Source: Hymenobacter cyanobacteriorum
Lineage (GTDB): Bacteria > Bacteroidota > Bacteroidia > Cytophagales > Hymenobacteraceae
Assembly: GCF_022631375.1 (NCBI RefSeq)
Contig: NZ_JALBGC010000002.1
Span: forward strand, 930,001-994,000
DNA: 64,000 bases
Reading direction: 5' to 3'
The translations under genes and the position numbers were made by a program. The notes beneath the pieces were generated by a model that saw only the letters and a list, made by a program, of their open reading frames with translations, made no database searches and was not told where the DNA came from. Positions 1 to 8,559 of the stretch are shown piece after piece; positions within the stretch are counted from its first letter, which is position 1, and each line of letters opens with the position of its first letter.

Positions 1-27
1 AGAACAACCGGCGGGCCGGCGAAATGA

Positions 28-360
28 TTATTTATCGTTTTTCTCGAAGGGGCGCCAGTCGAGCTCGCCGGGCAGGCCACCGGTCTTCTTGCGCAGGAAT
101 ACCGTCTGGTCGTCATCTTCGCGCTTGCCGAAGGTTACGTCGGCCCGGCACTCCAGGCAGCGCACCGAGGTGTACTTGAACTTGCCCTGTGCCACGCGGC
201 TGGTCAGGTCCAGGTTGTCGGAGCCGCAGATGCCGCAGGCCGCCACGTCGGCAAAGCTCAGGCGCTCGTATTCGGCTACGGTTTCGTGGAAATTATTGCC
301 CTGCACGGTGAAGTGAAACTGGCGGCGCCCAATGCGCTTGGTCGTCATCATCTGCAACAT
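28..360 (-). CDS. Small zinc-ribbon protein of unknown function
   Basis: A 110-residue protein with two CxxC pairs (C42/C45 and C68/C71) spaced like a rubredoxin-type zinc ribbon, followed by a charged C-terminus. There is no signal peptide or membrane segment, so it is probably cytoplasmic. The ATG at 360 is used. In-frame ATGs at 351 and 348 are also possible, and the second gives a start at MTTKR. The role is unknown; a structural zinc site in a nucleic-acid or protein adaptor is a reasonable guess only. It reads toward the left window edge and is separated from the next gene by a strong terminator. Confidence 0.6.
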   Translation of the reverse strand: MLQMMTTKRIGRRQFHFTVQGNNFHETVAEYERLSFADVAACGICGSDNLDLTSRVAQGKFKYTSVRCLECRADVTFGKREDDDQTVFLRKKTGGLPGELDWRPFEKNDK

Positions 361-448
361 TCTGCGGATAGAAAAATGGGTGAATTAATGCTTTAAAATT
401 ACAAAATATTCACCTCAAAAACAAGCTGATATCGCAGCTAAAACTCAT

Positions 449-480
449 AAAAAAAGGACATCACGCGATGTCCTTTTTTT
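449..480. terminator. Bidirectional intrinsic terminator
   Basis: A perfect hairpin: an A-tract plus GGACATC (449-462), loop ACGC, and GATGTCC plus a T-tract (467-480). The A and T tracts let it work on both strands. It lies just downstream of the minus-strand subtilase gene that ends at 498. Confidence 0.85.
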
Positions 481-497
481 GCAGCCTGATACCCTGC

Positions 498-2171
498 CTA
501 TTGCTGCTGAAATCGCACCGCCTGGCGGGTTGCACCGGCACTTACTTCGCACAGGTATTGCCCCTTGGCCAGCGGCCCGAGCTTGAGTGCCACCTCGGCC
601 GCCTGGGTGGCGGGCAATTGCTGACGGGCCACCACGGCCCCGCGCATGTCGAGCACCCGCACGGCCAGCGCCGTGCCGCGCAGGGCCGGGGGCAGCACCA
701 GTATCAGGGCACCGGTGCCGCGCGGATTGGGATACAGCGTCAGGCTTTCGGCCGGGTTGGCGGCCGTGGTATCCAGGGGGTTATTGGGGTGCAGGCTGTT
801 GTAGGCCCGTCCGAAGTTGGGCAGGCCGTAGCCCAGCGTATTGTCGGGAATGGCGGCCTGGCTGGCCGTGCCACGCAGCACGGCAATCACCTGCTGGGCC
901 GTGAGCGTGGGGTTGGCCTGCCAGAAAGCCGCCGCCATGCCCGCCAGCACGGGGCAGGCAAACGAAGTACCATTGCCGCGAAAAGCCACGCCGCTGGGGT
1001 CGAGCACCGCAGCGGCTTGCCCCATGGCCGACAGCGTGGGCTTGATGCGGCCATCGGCCGTAGGCCCATAGGAACTGAATGCCGCGTGGTTGCCGAGCGA
1101 ATCCACCGCGCCCACCGTGAGAATAGAGTCGGCATCGGCCGGGGCCGAAATGTAGTGCCAGGTCCGGTTGCCTTCGTTGCCGGCGGCGTTCACTACCAGC
1201 ATGCCCACGCGGGCCGCCATGGTAGCCGCCCGCGAGCTGATGGCCGTGCGGCCGTTCATATCGGCGTAGGTATACGAGGGCGAGGGCGCGTCAAAATCGG
1301 TGTAGCCCAGCGAAGAGCTGATAACATCCACGCCGGTCGAGTCGGCATACTCGGCGGCAGCCAGCCAGTTGGCCTCTTCCACCGGGTGTTCCGAAAAATC
1401 GTCCTCCGTAATGCACAGGTGGTACGTGGCCTTGGGCGCGCTGCCCACAAAGAAGCCCGGCTCGTTGGCCGCCATCGTCGACAAGCAATTGGTGCCGTGG
1501 TTGCCGCGCTGGTACACGCTGGTGCCGCCGTCCACAAAATTGCGGGTGCTGGCCAGGCGCTGCTCCAGAAACAGCGGCTGCAAGGCGCTGATTCGATTCA
1601 CTCCAGGGAAGCCAGTATCGAACACCGCAATCTGCATGCCCTCGCCCCGGTAGCCGGCATCGTGCATCAGCGGCACGCCAATTTGCTGGTTTTGGGCGTA
1701 GGCCGAGCCGTAATAGGCGCGGCTGGCCAGCGTGCGGGCCGCGGGTGCCGCCGGGGCCTTCACCGGCGCATCGGGCTGGGCAGCGCGGGCCGTGCGGTTG
1801 AGGGTGGTGGCACTGCGCACGCTGGGCAGGGCCGCTACGCGGGCCAGGGTGGTCGAGTCGCAGCTCACCAAGGCGGCGTTGAACCACCGCGAGGTGTACA
1901 GCACTTTCGGCCCACCGGCAAGGGCCCGAATCTGGGCCACGTAAGCCGGCGTCACGGGCAGGTCGCGCGGGAGCACGGCAATGCCTTGGCGGGTGCGCCG
2001 GGCTATGGCGCGCGCCGACAAAAACGCCTGCGGCTGCGTTACTGAAAAGGGCGTACCCGCCTTGTCGCGGAAATACACCAGGTGGCGCCGTACCGTGCCC
2101 TGGGCCGCAGCCGAAGTGGCCGAAGCCCCCAGGGCCAGCACCAAAAACCCGGTCAGAAAACGTGGCGTCAT
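498..2171 (-). CDS. S8 subtilisin-like serine protease, T9SS-exported
   Basis: A 557-residue secreted serine protease. An N-terminal signal peptide ends near TSAAAQ. The catalytic triad is visible: Asp185 in VFDTG, His225 in GNHGTN and Ser403 in GNGTSFACP. The oxyanion-hole Asn is in NAAGNEG. The last ~75 residues are a T9SS type A sorting domain (LYPNP, then GQYLCEVSAG near the end), so it should be exported through the outer membrane and attached or released. The ATG at 2171 is preferred over an upstream in-frame TTG at 2177 because it is directly followed by the signal peptide. A second T9SS subtilase lies 2.2 kb away and is quite divergent. Substrate unknown. Confidence 0.9.
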   Translation of the reverse strand: MTPRFLTGFLVLALGASATSAAAQGTVRRHLVYFRDKAGTPFSVTQPQAFLSARAIARRTRQGIAVLPRDLPVTPAYVAQIRALAGGPKVLYTSRWFNAALVSCDSTTLARVAALPSVRSATTLNRTARAAQPDAPVKAPAAPAARTLASRAYYGSAYAQNQQIGVPLMHDAGYRGEGMQIAVFDTGFPGVNRISALQPLFLEQRLASTRNFVDGGTSVYQRGNHGTNCLSTMAANEPGFFVGSAPKATYHLCITEDDFSEHPVEEANWLAAAEYADSTGVDVISSSLGYTDFDAPSPSYTYADMNGRTAISSRAATMAARVGMLVVNAAGNEGNRTWHYISAPADADSILTVGAVDSLGNHAAFSSYGPTADGRIKPTLSAMGQAAAVLDPSGVAFRGNGTSFACPVLAGMAAAFWQANPTLTAQQVIAVLRGTASQAAIPDNTLGYGLPNFGRAYNSLHPNNPLDTTAANPAESLTLYPNPRGTGALILVLPPALRGTALAVRVLDMRGAVVARQQLPATQAAEVALKLGPLAKGQYLCEVSAGATRQAVRFQQQ

Positions 2172-2221
2172 ATGCAACAGTCAGTCAATAGAATAAAGCA
2201 GCGGGCTAGGCGCGGCGAGGC

Positions 2222-3037
2222 CTATTTCACTTTGTAGTCAATCAGTGTTTCGCGGCGGGTAAACGCGCTGGTGTACGCACCCGGCGGGAAAATCTGGTTG
2301 TAGGGCGGCAACGAGCTGGTATAGGTGAAGCTGGCTTTGTTGTCGCGCCGCCGATACACCGGCCCCACGCCCTGGGCATACACCTGCTGGTAGTTCACGT
2401 GGCGCAGCAGGCTGCTTTCGGTAGCCATACCGGTGTTGGCGGTGGTGATGGTGTTAGAATAGGCCACTGCCGGCAGCCCCGTATTGCCGCCCCCCGTGGT
2501 AAACGGTTGGCCCACGGCACTATACTGCCGGGTTTCGGCCGTAATGGTGTCGTTGTAGTTGTTGTTGAAGGCGTTCAGATTCCAGGAACGGCCCGCGCGG
2601 GGCGGAAAAATCAGCTCCACGGTGCGGGTATTGCCCCGGTTCAGGACGAGTGCGCTGCCCGGCGAGCTGATGGTGAAGACGCTGTCATCAACCCAGTTAT
2701 CGGTGGCCGTGGCACGCCGGGCCCGCACCAGCCGGTAGGCTGGCTGCCCGGCGGCATCGGTGAACATCTCGGTAATGGTTTCGCGAAATTGGAACGTGGT
2801 GGCCGTGGGCGTACTGGTGGGCGTAGTCTGGTTAGCCGCGCTCCATACCGAGTCGCGCACGGCGTAGGTCCAGGTATTGCCCACGGCCAGTGGGTAGTAG
2901 CCGCGCCCCGGGTCGGGCAAGGCTTCGGTGGTGTTTTTACAGCCCCCCAACGCAGTAGCCGCTAGTAGGGTACCAATGGCCAGCGCGGCCCGCAGGCGCG
3001 TTACCACTGTTTTGAAGGCAGAAAAAGCTTTACGCAT
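2222..3037 (-). CDS. Hypothetical lipoprotein
   Basis: 271 residues with a basic N-terminus, a hydrophobic stretch and a lipobox-like site (ATALGGC, Cys33), so a membrane-anchored lipoprotein. After the Cys comes a YYPLAVGNTWTYAV motif. This type of opening is common in Bacteroidota secreted beta-rich proteins of unknown function. The remainder is rich in Thr, Asn and Gly and predicted beta. It lies 50 bp upstream of the subtilase on the same strand and could be co-transcribed with it. No enzymatic motif was recognised. Confidence 0.65.
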   Translation of the reverse strand: MRKAFSAFKTVVTRLRAALAIGTLLAATALGGCKNTTEALPDPGRGYYPLAVGNTWTYAVRDSVWSAANQTTPTSTPTATTFQFRETITEMFTDAAGQPAYRLVRARRATATDNWVDDSVFTISSPGSALVLNRGNTRTVELIFPPRAGRSWNLNAFNNNYNDTITAETRQYSAVGQPFTTGGGNTGLPAVAYSNTITTANTGMATESSLLRHVNYQQVYAQGVGPVYRRRDNKASFTYTSSLPPYNQIFPPGAYTSAFTRRETLIDYKVK

Positions 3038-3071
3038 GCAGGACGGCGGTTAGAACCGGGGGGATTGGCAA

Positions 3072-4232
<1,161 letters not shown>

Positions 4233-4280
4233 GGTGGTTTGCAATTCACCCGGAGCTTGAAAGGTTCCGGCCGGCAACGG

Positions 4281-4288
4281 CAAAGGTA
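4281..4288 (-). promoter_or_regulatory. Promoter -7 element of mnmA
   Basis: TACCTTTG on the minus strand matches the Bacteroidota -7 consensus TAnnTTTG, about 50 bp before the mnmA ATG. It also rules out starts further upstream in the same frame. Confidence 0.65.
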
Positions 4289-4342
4289 CGGCAGCGCGCA
4301 AGCCCGGCCACCTCCTGCCCTTTCGACGGGGTGTTCTCCGGC

Positions 4343-5986
4343 CTATTCCACTACCAGGCGCTGCCCTCCGGCCATGCCCGCAATGGCTACCCAATAGGTG
4401 CCCGCGGCCGTAGGCACGAGCAATTGCTGGCTAAGGCCGGTTAGCGGCTGCTGGCTCAGCAGTTGCCCCAGGGCGTTGTATACCTGCACTTGGCGTTGCA
4501 GCAGGCGGGCCTCGCCGAGCTGAAGCGTGACTGCGCCCCGCGCCGGATTGGGGAAGAGCCGAAATCCGGCCGCTACGTCTTGGTTGGCCTGGGTGGCGGT
4601 CAGCACGTTGGCAAGCGCCCGCCCCGCATTGATGCGCCCATAGCCAAAATACAGGTCCCAGCCCGCGGCATCTTCGCTGGCCGGCCCCACCCGGTCGTCG
4701 GCCGTGCGCTCAATGATGGCTTTTACCTGCGCCGGCGTGAGCTGGGGCCGGAGCGTAAGCAGCAGCGAAGCCAGCCCCGCCACCTGCGGCGTGGCTTGCG
4801 AAGTACCGCCCCAATACACGTAATAATTGGTATTGGACTGATAATCGGGCCCGAAAATGTAGTTGCCAGGGGCCACCACCGAAAGATGCGCGCCGTAGTT
4901 GCTGCCGCTGGCAGCCGACCAGAAAAATGGACTGGCGCGGCTGTCGTCGGGGTTGGTGGCCCCCACGGCAATAACCCCCGCCAGGCCGGCGGGATAGTTC
5001 ACCACGCTGCTGTTATCGTTCATCATGCAGGCCGCCACGACCACCCCGTGCTGCGTGGCGTAAGCCACGGCATCCTGCATAGATAGGGACGGGGAGCTGC
5101 CGCCCAGCGACATGTTAATAACCCGGGCTCCGTTATCGACGGCGTAGTAAATGGCACTGGTCCACCACGAGTATGAGCCCATGTTCTGGGCATTCAGGCC
5201 CTTGCAAATCATGAGCTTGCAGCCCCAGTTTAGCCCGGCGTAGCCCAGGCCGTTATTGCCGGTGGCCCCAACAATGCCGGCCACGTTGGTGCCGTGGCCG
5301 TAGTCGTCGGTCGGGTTGTTGTTGTTCGACACGAAGTTCCACCCTTTCACGTCGTCCACGAAGCCGTTGTGGTCGTCGTCGATTCGATTATTGGGAATTT
5401 CCAGCCGGTTGCGCCAGATGCGGCCGGCAAATTCCGGGTGGTCGAGCTTGCAGCCGCTGTCGATGAGGGCTACCGTAATGGTTGAGTCGCCGTGGGTAAC
5501 CGCCCACGCATCCTCCATCCGAATATCGGCCCCGGCCTGGGCGGGTGCCAGCGCAAAGGTGCCATTATTGTTCAAATACCATTGCCGGCCATAGAAAGGG
5601 TCGTTGGGCACCACGCTTTGCACGCCCCCGCCCTGGCCCTGGGCATCAAGCTCCACGTAACGAAAAAGGCCGGTTTGCTGGTATGCCTGCACGGCCCGCT
5701 GGGCATCGGTGCCGGCGGGCAGCGTAATCAGGTACATGGCCGGGGCCGCAGCGGCACGGCGGCCGGGGTTGAGGCGCTGCATTTCGCCGGCGTGGTATTG
5801 GCGGTTGATTTGGGCCAACCGGTCGGCCGCCGACGGGGGCACGTTGCCTGGGCTGTCGCCGACCGGCATTGGGGGCTGGTCGTCGTGCAGCCGGACGATG
5901 AGGCGGGTCGGCGCTGGCAGTTGGGCTTGAGCACTGCCCGCCACAATGCCCAACAGGAAAGGAAGGACGCGTGACAACTTTTTCAT
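4343..5986 (-). CDS. S8 subtilisin-like serine protease, T9SS-exported
   Basis: 547 residues from the ATG at 5986, which begins a clean signal peptide (MKKLSRVLPFLLG to AQA). The open frame extends to 6169 but that part is basic and unlike a protein N-terminus. A propeptide-like region (residues 25-115) precedes the catalytic domain, with Asp176 in LIDSG, His231 in YGHGTNVAG and Ser396 in GGTSQATP. The C-terminus is a T9SS sorting domain (FRLFPNPARG, ending GQRLVVE). The oxyanion region reads ACMMNDNSS rather than the usual AAGN-type motif, a small oddity. Probably an extracellular peptidase; substrate unknown. Confidence 0.92.
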   Translation of the reverse strand: MKKLSRVLPFLLGIVAGSAQAQLPAPTRLIVRLHDDQPPMPVGDSPGNVPPSAADRLAQINRQYHAGEMQRLNPGRRAAAAPAMYLITLPAGTDAQRAVQAYQQTGLFRYVELDAQGQGGGVQSVVPNDPFYGRQWYLNNNGTFALAPAQAGADIRMEDAWAVTHGDSTITVALIDSGCKLDHPEFAGRIWRNRLEIPNNRIDDDHNGFVDDVKGWNFVSNNNNPTDDYGHGTNVAGIVGATGNNGLGYAGLNWGCKLMICKGLNAQNMGSYSWWTSAIYYAVDNGARVINMSLGGSSPSLSMQDAVAYATQHGVVVAACMMNDNSSVVNYPAGLAGVIAVGATNPDDSRASPFFWSAASGSNYGAHLSVVAPGNYIFGPDYQSNTNYYVYWGGTSQATPQVAGLASLLLTLRPQLTPAQVKAIIERTADDRVGPASEDAAGWDLYFGYGRINAGRALANVLTATQANQDVAAGFRLFPNPARGAVTLQLGEARLLQRQVQVYNALGQLLSQQPLTGLSQQLLVPTAAGTYWVAIAGMAGGQRLVVE

Positions 5987-6146
5987 AAACCGGGTGAGGT
6001 TGAGCGCGGATGCGCGGTAGAATTTCAGCCGGAAGGTAGAATTGCGTGCGCGTTTCGCCACGGGTTGCAGGTTGCTGGCGCGTAAGAACCAAAGAATAAA
6101 CCCCTTTAGCTGGCAGCCGGCGGGGCCCCAGCGGGCCTGTCCCACC

Positions 6147-7667
6147 TTATTTCCCCCGCCCTTCCACAATAATCTTGAGCGTATAGAGCAGCACCCGAAA
6201 GTCCATCGCCAGGCTCATGTTTTCGATGTAGAGAATATCGAATTTGAGCCGCTCCACCATCTGGGCCACGGTTTCGGCGTAGCCGTACTTCACCTGGCCC
6301 AGCGAGGTGAGGCCGGGGCGCACGCGGTGCAGGTGGCGGTAGTGGGGCGCGATTTTCACAATCTGGTCGATGAAAAACTGGCGCTCGGGGCGCGGGCCCA
6401 CGATGCTCATGTCGCCCTTCAGCACGTTCCAGAACTGGGGCAGCTCGTCGAGGCGCACCTTGCGCATGAAACGGCCCCAGTTGGTGATGCGCGGGTCGTG
6501 GTCGGAACTCAGGGCTGGGCCCATTTTCTCGGCGTCGACGTACATCGAACGGAACTTGATGATGCCGAACGGCTGGCCGTTTTTGCCAATGCGCTCCTGC
6601 CGGTAGAACACCGGCCCGGGCGAGGACAGCTTCACCATAATGGCCGTGAAGGCATACACCCAGCAGGCCAGCACCAGAAACAGCGCCGAGCCCACCACGT
6701 CGAGCACCCGCTTAAGCACGACCTGCCACACGGGCAGTAAATCCTGCTTGATTTCGATGAGCGGGGTGCCGAACAAGTGGTTCACCTTCACCGAGCCCAG
6801 CATCATCTGGTAGAGGTCGGGCAGGATGCTGATGCGGGCCGTTGAGCCTTCGAGCAAGGTAAGAATATCCTGAATGAGGCGGTGCTCGCTGGGCTCGATA
6901 GCAATGACCACCTGCTCGATGTGCAAGGCCCGCACCAGGGCGGGCAGGCGCTGGTAGCTGGCCTGCCGGGGCAGGGCAGCGGCCAACTCGGGGTCCACGC
7001 TGTCGCCCACCGGCGTGAAGCCTACCATGCGCAGGCCCAGGTGCCGGCTGGTTCGGTTCAGCTCATGAAATGTATTCATGGCCAATGCGTTGGACCCCAC
7101 CAACAAAGTTGGAAAGGAAATGCGCCCCTTGCGGACCTGGCCCTGCACGCTGCTCACGGCCAGCGTGCGCAGAAAGGCCGAAATCACGAAGTGCAGCAGC
7201 AGGTAGGCCGTGAAGGTTTTGTAGTAGGCGCGGTAGTTGGCCACGCCCTGGTCGTCGAGCAGCAGGGTGAAGAAAATGACCACGGCCCCGAGCAGCGACA
7301 CCCGCGCCAGCCGGATAATCTCGGCCAGGCGCGACTTGCGAAACACGTCGCGGTACTCGCCCACCAGCGTGTAGAGCACGGTCCAGAACACGGCGATGAC
7401 CACGGCCGAGCCGGTGAGGTCGAACAGGGCCCCTTCGGTGAAGTGGTAGCCCGTCATTTCGTTGAGCAGGTACTTGCGGAGCAGGTAAAAACACATCCAG
7501 GCCACCAGGGCCGCCCCGAAGTCGGCGGCCACGAGCTTGATGTACTGAAAACGACGGAGAAGCTGCAAAGCGGCGGTTTGGGTAGTAATTTCGCGGGCAG
7601 TGGCGGCCCACGGCGGCGGGCAAAGGTAGGGGCAACGCGCAGTTGTTGGCTGCTTTGGCCCGGGCAA
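6147..7667 (-). CDS. Undecaprenyl-phosphate sugar phosphotransferase (exopolysaccharide initiation)
   Basis: A polyprenyl glycosylphosphotransferase that transfers a sugar-1-phosphate to undecaprenyl phosphate at the inner membrane to begin polysaccharide assembly. It has several N-terminal membrane helices, a central Rossmann-like CoA-binding-type region, and a C-terminal bacterial sugar transferase domain with SPGPVFYRQERIG, the FRSM motif, VRLDELPQFWNVL and SIVGPRPER. The listed frame opens with a TTG at 7667, but a TACCTTTG promoter element lies at 7621-7628, inside that extension. The real start is therefore downstream. No ATG is available; a TTG at 7568 (LQLLRRFQYIK) is the best candidate and would give about 473 residues. 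Confidence 0.88.
   Translation of the reverse strand: MPGPKQPTTARCPYLCPPPWAATAREITTQTAALQLLRRFQYIKLVAADFGAALVAWMCFYLLRKYLLNEMTGYHFTEGALFDLTGSAVVIAVFWTVLYTLVGEYRDVFRKSRLAEIIRLARVSLLGAVVIFFTLLLDDQGVANYRAYYKTFTAYLLLHFVISAFLRTLAVSSVQGQVRKGRISFPTLLVGSNALAMNTFHELNRTSRHLGLRMVGFTPVGDSVDPELAAALPRQASYQRLPALVRALHIEQVVIAIEPSEHRLIQDILTLLEGSTARISILPDLYQMMLGSVKVNHLFGTPLIEIKQDLLPVWQVVLKRVLDVVGSALFLVLACWVYAFTAIMVKLSSPGPVFYRQERIGKNGQPFGIIKFRSMYVDAEKMGPALSSDHDPRITNWGRFMRKVRLDELPQFWNVLKGDMSIVGPRPERQFFIDQIVKIAPHYRHLHRVRPGLTSLGQVKYGYAETVAQMVERLKFDILYIENMSLAMDFRVLLYTLKIIVEGRGK
7621..7628 (-). promoter_or_regulatory. Promoter -7 element of the sugar transferase gene
   Basis: TACCTTTG on the minus strand, an exact TAnnTTTG match. 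It falls inside the open frame of the gene, which indicates that translation starts downstream of about 7612. Confidence 0.6.
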
Positions 7668-7708
7668 AGCCAGTTTCAGCCCCGCGGCCGCCCCGCTCCT
7701 TCTTTTGC

Positions 7709-8383
7709 ATGACTGGTTCTTCCCAACCGCTTTCGGATACTTACCGCCACCAGGGCCAGCGGCGCGCCCTGGCTCGCGAGCTGCGCCAGCGCGGCATTGT
7801 GGACGAGCGCGTGCTGGCCGCGCTGGCCGCCGTGCCGCGCCACCTGTTCTTCGAGCCGGCTTTTGAGGCCCATGCTTACCAGGACAAGGCCTTTCCCATT
7901 GGCGAGGGCCAGACGATATCGCAGCCTTATACCGTGGCCTACCAAACCCAGCTGCTGGGCGTGCAGCCGCACCACCGGGTGCTGGAAGTGGGCACCGGCT
8001 CGGGCTACCAGTGCGCCGTGCTGCTGCGCCTCACCGCCCACGTCGACAGCATCGAATACAACGAAGTGCTGTTTGCCCGCACGCGGCAACGGCTGACAGC
8101 CCTGGGCGCGGGCGGGGCCGCGCTGCACTGCGGCGACGGCTCGGTGGGCCTGCCCGCCCGCGCGCCGTTCGACGGCATTCTCGTCACGGCCGGGGCGCCG
8201 GGGCTGCCGCCGGCCCTGTTGCGCCAGCTGCGCGTGGGCGGCCGGCTGGTGATTCCGGTGGGCGACGCGCAGTCGCAGCGCATGGTGCGCGTGACGCGCG
8301 AAGGGCCTGAAAGCTTCGTGCGCGAAGAGTTCGAGACGTTCCGGTTTGTGCCGCTGCTCGGGGCCAGCGGCTGGCGCGGCTAG
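7709..8383 (+). CDS. pcm: Protein-L-isoaspartate O-methyltransferase
   Basis: 224 residues. It methylates L-isoaspartyl residues in aged proteins using S-adenosylmethionine, allowing their repair. The SAM-binding motif I (VLEVGTGSGYQ, residues 91-101) is clear. The family motif GEGQTISQPYTVAYQT lies at 65-80 and a late GGRLVIPVG strand is present. The ATG at 7709 matches the family N-terminus (YRHQGQRRALARELRQRGI). The frame is open further upstream but overlaps the divergent sugar transferase. Length is normal for bacterial PCMT. Confidence 0.93.
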   Translation: MTGSSQPLSDTYRHQGQRRALARELRQRGIVDERVLAALAAVPRHLFFEPAFEAHAYQDKAFPIGEGQTISQPYTVAYQTQLLGVQPHHRVLEVGTGSGYQCAVLLRLTAHVDSIEYNEVLFARTRQRLTALGAGGAALHCGDGSVGLPARAPFDGILVTAGAPGLPPALLRQLRVGGRLVIPVGDAQSQRMVRVTREGPESFVREEFETFRFVPLLGASGWRG

Positions 8384-8477
8384 GACGCAGGCTGCGGGGG
8401 AGGCAACTGGTGCCGGAGGCGCTGGCCAGGGCTGGCAACAGCGGCCACTACCTGCGGTTAATCTGGTTAAATATCAA

Positions 8478-8485
8478 TAAATTTG
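8478..8485 (+). promoter_or_regulatory. Promoter -7 element of the PAPP-A-like protease gene
   Basis: TAAATTTG, an exact TAnnTTTG match in an AT-rich stretch 75 bp before the ATG at 8560. It predicts a 5' leader of about 70 nt. Confidence 0.5.
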
Positions 8486-8559
8486 ACAACCCACTGTGCG
8501 GTTATCAGCCGGTTTCTCCTGCTTCTTGATTCATCACCTATTTCCCCTTCTTAAAATCT

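Noticed and set aside
468-2045. A 525-codon plus-strand frame over the first subtilase
   Set aside because: It starts within the terminator and lacks any family features.
4233-4394. N-terminal extension of MnmA
   Set aside because: It is Arg/Pro-rich, overlaps the end of the neighbouring gene and lies upstream of the promoter element.
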